Positions 30,775 through 38,002 of a stretch of 39,620 bases of DNA are shown here, in pieces; the first letter of the stretch is position 1; every line of letters begins with the position of its first letter. The position numbers and the translations under genes are program-made. The notes beneath the pieces were generated by a model. That model was not told the DNA's origin and made no database searches. It was given only the letters and a program-made list of their open reading frames with translations. This DNA comes from Candidatus Hydrogenedentota bacterium (lineage in GTDB: Bacteria; Hydrogenedentota; Hydrogenedentia; Hydrogenedentales; SLHB01), in assembly GCA_020849535.1 (NCBI GenBank), contig JADLGB010000266.1:1-39620 (forward strand). The letters are read 5' to 3'.

Positions 30775-33021
30775 ATGAGCCAGCAACAAATCGTCTACCC
30801 ATCCGGGCCGGACGCCGATCCCTCCGTGTGGAACGCGCTTCTGGAAGATACGTTGCGCGTCTCCAAAAGCCCGGGGGGTGTCGCGTACATCGGAGACTTG
30901 CAGAAGACCTACCTTCACGAGGCATCCGGCCTACGCCAGATTACGCCCGCGAGTCTACCCGTCCAGAAGGACACGCCCTACGACCTGGCGTCGTTGACGA
31001 AAGTCGTCGCCACGACCACCGCGCTGATGCTGCTGCACGAAGCAGGGCAACTCGATCTGGACCGCTCCGTCTTTCACTACCTGCCCATTCCCGCATTCGA
31101 GCCGATTACTGTGCGGCACTGCCTCACGCACAGCGCGGGCTTGGTCTCCGGCTTGCCGTACTACAAAGAGTCCAGCACCATCGACGAAATGCTCCAGCGC
31201 TACACTGCCCTGCCCTTGAAATGGAAACCCGGCACGCGCTGGCTTTACTCCGACGTGGGATTCATGATCCTCGGACGCATCGTGGAGATCGCCGCCGCGG
31301 ACTCCCTGGACCGCTTCTGCGTCAATCGCATCTTTACGCCGCTGGGCATGAAAGATACGCGCTTCAACCCCGACGCCGCCTACGCAGCGCGCTGCGCGGC
31401 CACGGAGAAATGCCCCTGGCGCAAGAAGCTCGTCGTGGGCCAAGTGCACGATGAAAACGCGTACGCCGTGGGCGGCGTGGCGGGCCACGCGGGGTTGTTC
31501 AGCACCGCCGATGACCTCGCAACTTTTTGCAGGGCCTACCTTTCGGGAAAGGTACTGAAGCCGGAAACGCTGGACATGATGATGAAGGTGCCGCAGATCC
31601 CCGCGTGGCCGTGGCAGGGACTCGGCTGGCAGGTCGATCCCTGGTCCACCAAGAATTCCGGTTTCCTACCGTCACGCACGGCCTTCGGCCATTCCGGGTG
31701 GACCGGTACCAGCCTGTGGATGGACCGCGCGTCGGGCCTGTTCGCGATGCAGCTCGGCAACACCTGCCACCCGTCCCGCGCCACGCGCAACAACGAGGAA
31801 TTCCGACGCATTTTCTACACGGGTGTTGCCAAGGCGTTCTATCCCCGCTCCACGAACGCGCACAGCGGCCTGGACCGCGTGCTGCGCGAGGATTTCCAGG
31901 ACTTGCGCGGCAAGAAGATCGCCCTGCTGACGCACCACGCGGCCGTGGATCAACTGGGCCGCGGGATTCTCGATGTCTTGGCACTGGCGCCGGAAGTCAC
32001 CATCTCGATCGTATACAGCCCCGAGCACGGGCTGCGCGGCCAAGCTGAGGCGGGAGAGTCTGTTGCGTCCGAAAAGGCGAAATACCCGGTCGTGAGTTTG
32101 TACGGGGACCGTAAGGCCCCGTCGACAAAAGAGCTTGCTGGAGTCGATGTGTTCGTGGTCGATCTTCAGGATGTTGGCGCGCGCTACTATACGTACGCCG
32201 CCACGATGAAGTCCTGCATGGAAGTCTGCGCACAGGCGCGCGTACCGGTGCTCGTGCTCGACCGGCCGAACCCCGTCGGCGGCGCCGTGCTCGAAGGTCC
32301 CATCGCGGTGAATACCTCGTCCATGGTCTGCTGGGGCGCCGTGCCGATCCGGCATGGACTCACCATGGGAGAGATCGCGCTTCACTTTCAGAAGACGATC
32401 TTTGCGAAACAGAAACTCCGCGTGTCGGTGAGTGCGCTCGATGCCTGGACGCCCGAGCGCCTCTTCCCGGAGTGTTCGCTCCCGTGGTTGGCTCCCTCGC
32501 CGAACATCCCCACCGCGGACGCGGCCCTGCTCTACGTGGGCACGTGCTTATTCGAGGGCACCAACCTCAACGAAGGCCGCGGCACCGAAACGCCGTTTGA
32601 AGTCTTCGGCGCACCGTGGCTCGATCCGAAAAAAGTCATCGGCCAAGTGCCGGCCCCGGTGTGCGCGGGCTGCAAACTCGAAGCCATCGAATACACGCCC
32701 GTCAGTATCCCCGGCAAGGCAAGTGCGCCGCGCTATCAGGACGAGCATTGCGATGGAATCCGCATAACCGTCATTGATGCCGCCGCAGTGCGGCCTTTCG
32801 CGTTGGTGGTGGGCTTGATATCCGCGATCCGCCGTGCGCATCCAAGGAAGTTCCAATGGGAAAAGAGCTTCGACGTGCTGGCAGGCTCATCCGCCCTCAG
32901 GGAGAGCATCGAACAGGGCGAGCCCCTGGAGACACTCCTGGCCCGCATTCAGGCGCCCCTGGCCGCGTACGACCAGGAACGCCCCAAACTCTACGCCGAG
33001 GCGGTAGGACCTCCAGCTTAG
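30775..33021 (+). CDS. Fusion of class C beta-lactamase-fold hydrolase and DUF1343 exo-N-acetylmuramidase (NamZ-like)
   Basis: 748 residues; TGGAGG lies 4 bases before ATG. The N-terminal half (1-355) is a serine beta-lactamase/YbbE-like domain with S73-L-T-K76, the YxN-equivalent Y158-S-D and H306-S-G as the KTG equivalent. The C-terminal half (about 365-748) is DUF1343 (YbbC, NamZ, GH171): 'KKIALLTHHAAVDQLG', 'YSPEHGLRG', 'VDLQDVGARYYTYAATM', 'VLDRPNPVGG', 'LFEGTNLNEGRGTETPFE'. NamZ of Bacillus removes MurNAc from peptidoglycan ends and is encoded beside ybbE and nagZ, so this fusion joins two steps of one muropeptide recycling set. No signal peptide is seen, so it may act in the cytoplasm or be exported otherwise. 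Confidence 0.92.
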   Translation: MSQQQIVYPSGPDADPSVWNALLEDTLRVSKSPGGVAYIGDLQKTYLHEASGLRQITPASLPVQKDTPYDLASLTKVVATTTALMLLHEAGQLDLDRSVFHYLPIPAFEPITVRHCLTHSAGLVSGLPYYKESSTIDEMLQRYTALPLKWKPGTRWLYSDVGFMILGRIVEIAAADSLDRFCVNRIFTPLGMKDTRFNPDAAYAARCAATEKCPWRKKLVVGQVHDENAYAVGGVAGHAGLFSTADDLATFCRAYLSGKVLKPETLDMMMKVPQIPAWPWQGLGWQVDPWSTKNSGFLPSRTAFGHSGWTGTSLWMDRASGLFAMQLGNTCHPSRATRNNEEFRRIFYTGVAKAFYPRSTNAHSGLDRVLREDFQDLRGKKIALLTHHAAVDQLGRGILDVLALAPEVTISIVYSPEHGLRGQAEAGESVASEKAKYPVVSLYGDRKAPSTKELAGVDVFVVDLQDVGARYYTYAATMKSCMEVCAQARVPVLVLDRPNPVGGAVLEGPIAVNTSSMVCWGAVPIRHGLTMGEIALHFQKTIFAKQKLRVSVSALDAWTPERLFPECSLPWLAPSPNIPTADAALLYVGTCLFEGTNLNEGRGTETPFEVFGAPWLDPKKVIGQVPAPVCAGCKLEAIEYTPVSIPGKASAPRYQDEHCDGIRITVIDAAAVRPFALVVGLISAIRRAHPRKFQWEKSFDVLAGSSALRESIEQGEPLETLLARIQAPLAAYDQERPKLYAEAVGPPA

Positions 33022-33215
33022 GCGAGCGTCACGTCGGAGCGATACAGGACCGTATAGATGAGGTCGCCGGAACCCGCGCGCCCGGCGTGCTCATGGCTCA
33101 ACACTGCGGACACGGTGACCACATCCACCTTATTCTTGAGTATCCACCCGTTCACCGTGGCGTCCAACTCGGCAGTCTTATCTTCGTAACCTTTGAATGT
33201 CTTCACAAAGATCAT
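33018..33215 (-). CDS. Small conserved-looking protein beside the URO-D homologue
   Basis: 65 residues from ATG 33215, which has AAGGAG 6 bases upstream (an in-frame ATG at 33281 would add 22 residues). Composition and pattern look like a folded small alpha/beta protein: 'FVKTFKGYEDKTAELDATVNGWI', then 'KVDVVTVSAVLSHEHAG', then 'GDLIYTVLYRSD'. I do not recognise it. It is the second gene after the URO-D homologue, 74 bases apart on the same strand, and its stop overlaps the convergent fusion gene by 4 bases. Confidence 0.6.
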   Translation of the reverse strand: MIFVKTFKGYEDKTAELDATVNGWILKNKVDVVTVSAVLSHEHAGRAGSGDLIYTVLYRSDVTLA

Positions 33216-33289
33216 GAACGTCTCCTTCACATCGATGGACGGAGTGTAACAGGCATTGATGGCGCGTGCCAAATCCGCCATGCGTGCCT

Positions 33290-34339
33290 TCAATTCACTT
33301 CCCGGATCTTCCGCGCCCCTTCGATCATGGCGAGGTAGTTTTCCACGGGTACGTAGTCCGGAATGGAATTGCCCGAGCCGAGCGCATACCCCCGCGCCTT
33401 GGCACGGAACTCCCGTCCTTGTTCCACCACGGCCGCCGTGATTTCGGAAGGGCTCGACTGGCACAGAAATCCCAAATCGAACCCGCCCAGCAACGCGATC
33501 CGCGCGTTGTAATCGTCGATCCACTTCATGAACGGCGCGATGTTGTCTTCATTGGAATGCTTCGCGTCGATCCCGGCCTCGATCATGGCCTCCATGACGA
33601 GGAAGATGCACCCGCACGAGTGCCAGATGAACGGTTTCCCCGCGGCGTGGACCGCATCGATGATCCGCCGGTACTGGGGCAGAATGTTGTCGAACACGGT
33701 AGAAGGATTCGTCAGCAGCGACGATTTGAATCCGAGGTCGTCTCCAAAGCGGCACGCCACGAACACCTCCGCATGGCGCTTCAGGAACGTGTCCCAGATG
33801 CGGGCCATGAGCGTGCCGATGCGATTGAACAGCTCCGCATAGAGTTCGGGGTCTTCTGCCTGCATGTAGGGAAGATAGGCAAGACCGGTGAGATCCTGCG
33901 CAATCTCGAACACGCCATTGCCGATGCCCCCCGCGGCCTTCATCCCCTCCGGCAACGCCGCGGCCAACGCTTCGAACTTCGGACCCGCGTCCCTCCAGAA
34001 GATGTCCGGCAGTTCATCCCACGGATAGTCCTCCATATCCGCGCGGCCCTGGATGGGCCCCGGCTTCCCACTCACCAGCGCCCCGCTCCCCGGCAGAAAC
34101 GGCGTGATGCACACCTCGTAGGACACCACATCATAAGTCATGGCCTTGAAGAAGCGGCAGTAATGGCGGAAGAATTCGTCCAGGTCGGCGCAATTTCCAC
34201 GCTCGAGATCGGCGAACGGGACTTCGAGAGCCTTCTCCATGAATGTCGCGTTGATGAGGTGCTCGTAAATGGGCAGGCGCGCGGGGCGATCGTTCTTCAT
34301 CACCGCGGCAAAATGTAGGTAGTCTGCTTGAAACTCCAT
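33290..34339 (-). CDS. Uroporphyrinogen decarboxylase (URO-D) superfamily protein
   Basis: 349 residues from ATG 34339, with GGGGGAA 4 bases upstream; the frame is open to 34390. TIM-barrel URO-D-like layout: 'ADYLHFAAVMKNDRPARLPIYEH', 'GVFEIAQDLTGL', 'YAELFNRIGTLM', 'GDDLGFKSSLLTNP', 'KPFIWHSCGCIFLVMEAMIEAGIDAKHSNE', 'IALLGGFDLGFLCQSSP', 'GYALGSGNSIPDYVPVENYLAM'. The H-S-C-G stretch and 'GSGNSIPDYVP' end are typical of the paralogous group related to corrinoid methyltransferases (MtaA/CmuA-like) that is expanded in PVC-type bacteria, not of true HemE, whose substrate-binding Arg pattern is lacking. Substrate unknown. Confidence 0.85.
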   Translation of the reverse strand: MEFQADYLHFAAVMKNDRPARLPIYEHLINATFMEKALEVPFADLERGNCADLDEFFRHYCRFFKAMTYDVVSYEVCITPFLPGSGALVSGKPGPIQGRADMEDYPWDELPDIFWRDAGPKFEALAAALPEGMKAAGGIGNGVFEIAQDLTGLAYLPYMQAEDPELYAELFNRIGTLMARIWDTFLKRHAEVFVACRFGDDLGFKSSLLTNPSTVFDNILPQYRRIIDAVHAAGKPFIWHSCGCIFLVMEAMIEAGIDAKHSNEDNIAPFMKWIDDYNARIALLGGFDLGFLCQSSPSEITAAVVEQGREFRAKARGYALGSGNSIPDYVPVENYLAMIEGARKIREVN

Positions 34340-34478
34340 CTTTCCCCCGTGCTGTCGCTTGATCGTATTGGAAACGGCGGACCGCCGCATCCGAGGGTAA
34401 ATACAATAGCATCAGGACCGAGTGATTGACCATGGACATCGACTTTTCGCAGCATGAAGAACGCCTGCTGAATGGGAC

Positions 34479-34502
34479 GACAGGCGAGGGCGCCCACACG
34501 GC
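34479..34502 (+). repeat. Dispersed palindromic repeat, copy C (3' arm eroded)
   Basis: It contains GACAGGCGAGGGCGCC and then directly CACACGG: the core of copy A with the right stem arm partly lost. It is paired with inverted copy D 125 bases further on. Confidence 0.6.
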
Positions 34503-34626
34503 TATCATCACTTCGCTGCTCGTCTCAAATCCCCAGTAATCTTCACGAACCCCAGTTCAGAAGAGAGAAAGAACGCAGCCCGGCATTGCAAGCGCGGGCA
34601 AACCACGGGCAAAGCGCGCGCCGAGC

Positions 34627-34656
34627 GCGTGTGGGACAGGCGCCCTCGCCTGTCTC
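34627..34656 (-). repeat. Dispersed palindromic repeat, copy D (inverted)
   Basis: On the minus strand it reads GACAGGCG-AGGG-CGCCTGTC-CCACACGC, with a perfect 8-bp stem. The preceding spacer again has a GAGAGAAAGAA tract and GCCCGGCATTGCAAGCGCG, like the spacer before copy B. Confidence 0.7.
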
Positions 34657-34666
34657 TTCTCCAAAT

Positions 34667-34727
34667 CCCCGATCTGAGATCCCAAATCTGAGATCTTAAA
34701 TCGGGGATTCAGAATCTCAGATCGGGG
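34667..34727. repeat. Inverted repeat of GATCTGAGAT type
   Basis: CCCCGATCTGAGAT (34667-34680) is perfectly complementary to ATCTCAGATCGGGG (34714-34727); an extra AATCTGAGATC lies between. It could fold as one long hairpin or be a small repeat element adjoining copy D. Confidence 0.65.
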
Positions 34728-34918
34728 GACAAGCGTGTGCCGCGAAGTCCCCGCTTGATTACTTCCGTTGGGCATGACTTCCTTCTCCGCGCAGACCGGC
34801 GCAGTCATCGGCAGTACCGAAGGCCTTGACCCGCCGCGGGACCGGAGGGTAGGCTGATGGCGCGTGCGGGTCTGTTCCGAAAGTCCAACCACAGGAGTGC
34901 GGCAAGGAGGGGTTTTCC

Positions 34919-35980
34919 GTGAGAGCAGCATACATTTCCCAGAACGGCGAACTCGACTGCATCCAGGTCGGCGAAGTCCCCGATCCCGAACCCGCGCACG
35001 ACGAAGTGGTGATAGCCGTGCGTGCCGCAGCCTTGAACCACCTGGACATTTGGGTCCGCAAGGGGCGTCCGGGACTGGAGCTGTGCTTCCCCCACGTCCT
35101 GGGTTCTGATGCGGCCGGCACCGTAGTTGCCAAAGGCCGTCAGGTCGATTCCGTGCATATCGGCGACGAAGTCGTCCTGAATCCCGGCCTGTCATGCGGC
35201 GTCTGCGAGTACTGCCTGCGCGGCGAGCACAGCGAGTGTCTCTACTACGGCATCATCGGCATGAACCGGCCAGGCACCTTCGCGGAACGAATCGCGGTAC
35301 CCGCGGTGAACGTGCAGCCCGCGCCCCCCCATCTGAGTTACACAGAGGCTGCCGCCCTGCCCCTCGCGTACCTCACCGCGTGGCGCATGTTGATGTCGCG
35401 CGGCAATCTCAAGGGCGGCGAAACCGTGCTCATCCACGGGATTGGAGGCGGCGTCGCCATTGCCGGTCTCCAATTGGCGCGGCTGGCCGGGGCCGAAGTG
35501 ATCGTCACGTCATCGTCCGAAGAGAAGCTCGCACGCGCCCGAGGACTCGGCGCGTCGGAGGCCATCAACTACGGGACCAACCCCGACGTCGCAGCGGCCG
35601 TGAAGGATCTGACCGGCGGCCGCGGCGTGGATCTAATCCTTGATTCCGTCGGCGCGGCCACTTGGCCCATCAACTTCGGGGCCATTCGCCGCGGCGGGCG
35701 CATCGTGCATTGCGGCGTCACGACCGGCGCCCGGACGCAAGCCGACATTTCCGCTCTCTACTGGAACCATGTGAGCGTGATCGGATCGACCATGGGTTCC
35801 CGTGAAGAGTTCCGGCAGATGGTTCGCGCCGTCGGCATCGCCCGCTTGAAGCCGGTCATCGATTCCGTTCTCCCCCTGGTAGACGCGGCCAATGCGGTTG
35901 GCCGCATGGAACGGGGGGAACAATTCGGCAAGATCGTCCTCGACATCAAAGGGGCCTTCACCGAATCCGTGGCCGCGTAG
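34919..35980 (+). CDS. Zinc-binding medium-chain alcohol dehydrogenase (MDR)
   Basis: 353 residues from GTG 34919, with AAGGAGG 9 bases upstream. GroES-like domain: 'HDEVVIAVRAAALNHLDIWVRKG', catalytic-zinc region 'PHVLGSDAAGTV', and the structural-zinc lobe with four Cys in 'CGVCEYCLRGEHSEC'. The usual catalytic Cys is replaced by Asn-His (ALNHLD), as in many MDR reductases. Rossmann domain: 'VLIHGIGGGVAIAGLQLA', 'VIVTSSSEEKLARARGLGA', 'GGRGVDLILDSVG', 'GGRIVHCGVTTG'. It is an oxidoreductase using NAD(P)H; the substrate is unknown. It is alone on its strand, so monocistronic. Confidence 0.92.
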   Translation: MRAAYISQNGELDCIQVGEVPDPEPAHDEVVIAVRAAALNHLDIWVRKGRPGLELCFPHVLGSDAAGTVVAKGRQVDSVHIGDEVVLNPGLSCGVCEYCLRGEHSECLYYGIIGMNRPGTFAERIAVPAVNVQPAPPHLSYTEAAALPLAYLTAWRMLMSRGNLKGGETVLIHGIGGGVAIAGLQLARLAGAEVIVTSSSEEKLARARGLGASEAINYGTNPDVAAAVKDLTGGRGVDLILDSVGAATWPINFGAIRRGGRIVHCGVTTGARTQADISALYWNHVSVIGSTMGSREEFRQMVRAVGIARLKPVIDSVLPLVDAANAVGRMERGEQFGKIVLDIKGAFTESVAA

Positions 35981-36000
35981 AGCCGGCACGTCCGCCTTGA

Positions 36001-37146
36001 TTATGAGAACAGCCTCTTGCGCAGCAAGAGGCCCAATCCGAAGACAGTCGCCACGCCTGCGGCAAGCCAAAGTTCCACCCGTCCAAGCCATGGCTTCCTG
36101 GGCTCCACTGGCGGCATAGTTCGCAGGGCTGCGTCTGGAGCCGCCGCAGTCCCCGCCGTTTGCGGTGCCAACAGCGCCACTTCCGTTCGCGCACTGCCGG
36201 GCTGCTCGCCGCCATTCGGGAAACCGCCGGGAGGCAATCCCGTCCCGGGAGTCTTCCCCTGGGAGGCCGCCCCCTCGGTCAGTTCAGCGTCCGCACTTGT
36301 GCCGCCCCCGGACTGCGCGGAGACACTGGGCGTGGGAAGTTGCGCGCGCTTTCGTTCCAGCTCACGGGCCATCCGCTCCAACTGGGCCAGTCCGGAATTT
36401 GCGGCATTCATCGAACGGGACAACGGCGCGCCTGCCGGGGCTGAGCGCCCGCCTCCAGAGGAACCATCCGTGTCCTGCCCCGAGTCCGGCACGGAAGGTA
36501 TGCCTCCCGTCGGGGTGCCAGGATTGACCACCGGACCGCTGGGGTCCGCTGGACCTTCTGGAGTGTCCGTGGGGGGTGTGGCCGGGTCACCTGGGTCACC
36601 CGGATCGGTCGGATCGGCCGGATCGGTAGGGTCTGTAGGGTCCGCCGGATCGGTCGGTTCCTCGGGGATTTCCGCACTCAGGTCAAGCGTCCGGGTGCTT
36701 CCTTTCGAAGCAATCGTGTCCCCGCTCAATGACGCAAGCGTCGTGCTGCCGATGGCGATGTCGGTGGTGGTGCCCTCTCCGGCCGCCAGCGTGCGCAATG
36801 CGATATCAGCCACCTTTCCGTTCTGGATGGTCGTTTGATTCAAGCCGAACATCATGACCACATAGCGCCCGGGTGCGGTCACGTTGTATTGGACGCCCTT
36901 CCCGGCCGTGGCCGCCGCATCGCCCGCGCGGACCCCGGTCGGGGCCAGCAGCGCCGGGTCGTACCGCAGGGTAAAGTCCAGCGCGGCAACCCCATCACCC
37001 ACCTCGCCTTCGAGAAGCACCGGCACGGTAACCGTGGACCCATTCTTGGCCGGCTTGCCAAGACGCAGCGTCCCCTGTGCAAGCAGACAGGGACTAGCCA
37101 CTAAACCCATGAGCAAAAAGAAGATACCGCACCTGCAGCGAATCAT
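36001..37146 (-). CDS. Secreted cohesin-domain protein with Asp-Pro-Thr linker and C-terminal membrane anchor
   Basis: 381 residues from ATG 37146 (GGGAAAG upstream; the frame is open to 37221). The signal peptide has core GIFFLLMGLVASPCLLAQ. A cohesin/type I-like beta-sandwich follows (about 25-145): 'TLRLGKPAKNGSTVTVPVLL', 'GVAALDFTLRYDPALLAP', 'YVVMMFGLNQTTIQNGKVADIAL'. Then comes a linker of DPT/DPA/DPG triplets (about 165-190), a Gly/Ser/Pro-rich region with a short coiled-coil-like helix 'LAQLERMARELERKRAQL', and a C-terminal helix (LWLAAGVATVFGLGLLL) with RKR tail. Cohesin domains bind dockerins or other ligands in cellulosomes and in non-cellulosomal surface proteins. No dockerin is visible here. 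Confidence 0.82.
   Translation of the reverse strand: MIRCRCGIFFLLMGLVASPCLLAQGTLRLGKPAKNGSTVTVPVLLEGEVGDGVAALDFTLRYDPALLAPTGVRAGDAAATAGKGVQYNVTAPGRYVVMMFGLNQTTIQNGKVADIALRTLAAGEGTTTDIAIGSTTLASLSGDTIASKGSTRTLDLSAEIPEEPTDPADPTDPTDPADPTDPGDPGDPATPPTDTPEGPADPSGPVVNPGTPTGGIPSVPDSGQDTDGSSGGGRSAPAGAPLSRSMNAANSGLAQLERMARELERKRAQLPTPSVSAQSGGGTSADAELTEGAASQGKTPGTGLPPGGFPNGGEQPGSARTEVALLAPQTAGTAAAPDAALRTMPPVEPRKPWLGRVELWLAAGVATVFGLGLLLRKRLFS
36584..36655 (-). repeat. 9-bp minisatellite coding the DPT/DPA linker
   Basis: Eight imperfect 9-base units (GGATCGGTC type on the plus strand) in register with codons; each encodes Asp-Pro-x. It is likely to vary in copy number between strains. Confidence 0.75.
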
Positions 37147-37230
37147 GCTTTCCCACACCAGTCCCGGCGTAAGCCGCTCGTGCCGCAATAGTAACGCCCC
37201 GCCCAAGGCGTTTGTTGACACTCCCTGGGT

Positions 37231-37872
37231 TTAGGACCCGTCGTTGGCCCGGCTGTGCGTCTGCTCGGACATACCGGTCGGTGCCGCCGGGCCCTTGGTA
37301 ACAGTACCACTCTGGGGGTCAATCCATGCCACGCTGCTCGACTTGCCCAAGCTTTCCTCCGTCGCGTCATGCCGGTGCGTGCTGGGGAAGAGCGATATCA
37401 TGTTGGCGAAAACCTCCGTCTGCCCCAGCACGGAGTAGCGAAGCACGATAATTAGCAAGTAGAACCACGCGCTGACCTTGGCGAACGCGACCACGACCAC
37501 CACTACCCGAAGATACGGCACCGGAATATCCTGGAGATGCAGCAATTGCAGCAACGAGAAGCTCAAGAACGCGACGAGCCCCAACACTCCGAATTGAAGT
37601 GCCCGGTCTTTTGCGACAGTCTTGGACAGCCCGTACTCCAGGCAGCGCTGGTAGGCGTACACGCCCAGATACGCCGCGAACGCGACCGTGATGAAGTGGG
37701 AACTGTTGACCATGGCCGTCAGCACATCGACTCGCCCCACGTCGCGCAACACGTAGAACAGCCGCTCTGGGTCCAGGCCGGCGAAGAAGAAAATGACCCA
37801 AAGGAACGCCGTGGGCAACGACCACGGATCCCATTGGTGTTGGTTGTCTGACACGTTTTTACTCCAGGGCAT
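37231..37872 (-). CDS. Four-helix integral membrane protein of unknown function
   Basis: 213 residues from ATG 37872; ATG 37902 and GTG 37920 are alternatives and none has a clear Shine-Dalgarno. Helices: 'PTAFLWVIFFFAGLDPE' region, 'FITVAFAAYLGVYAYQ', 'FGVLGLVAFLSFSLLQLL' and 'LRVVVVVVAFAKVSAWFYLLIIVL'. The C-terminal 60 residues are a soluble, Ser/Thr-rich tail. I do not recognise the family. It lies 84 bases upstream of the cohesin gene on the same strand, so the two may be co-transcribed. Confidence 0.65.
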   Translation of the reverse strand: MPWSKNVSDNQHQWDPWSLPTAFLWVIFFFAGLDPERLFYVLRDVGRVDVLTAMVNSSHFITVAFAAYLGVYAYQRCLEYGLSKTVAKDRALQFGVLGLVAFLSFSLLQLLHLQDIPVPYLRVVVVVVAFAKVSAWFYLLIIVLRYSVLGQTEVFANMISLFPSTHRHDATEESLGKSSSVAWIDPQSGTVTKGPAAPTGMSEQTHSRANDGS

Positions 37873-37936
37873 AGTGTGCGCGGGATGCGATGGCGGGTTC
37901 ATCTCCGCGGAACGGGGCACATTCTTGACGCAGGGT

Positions 37937-37966
37937 ATTGGAGCAAAGGACGTTGCGGCATGTCAA
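37937..37966 (-). promoter_or_regulatory. Promoter candidate of the membrane protein/cohesin pair
   Basis: The minus strand reads TTGACA (37966-37961), an 18-base spacer, then TCCAAT (4 of 6). Transcription would start near 37930, which disfavours the GTG start at 37920. Confidence 0.4.
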
Positions 37967-38002
37967 CCGCTCGCCCGCGCTGGGACGTGCCGCCTTTCGG
38001 TC

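Larger units (their letters stand above)
34340..34918. other. 579-base repeat-bearing intergenic region
   Basis: It holds repeat copies C and D in inverted orientation, then a palindromic GATCTGAGAT-rich block at 34667-34727. From 34741 to 34918 I see only the AAGGAGG ribosome binding site of the next gene. No believable gene is present. Confidence 0.7.

Noticed and set aside
36584..36655. A CRISPR array or non-coding minisatellite
   Set aside because: The 9-base units are in frame and encode the Asp-Pro-Thr linker; there are no spacers.
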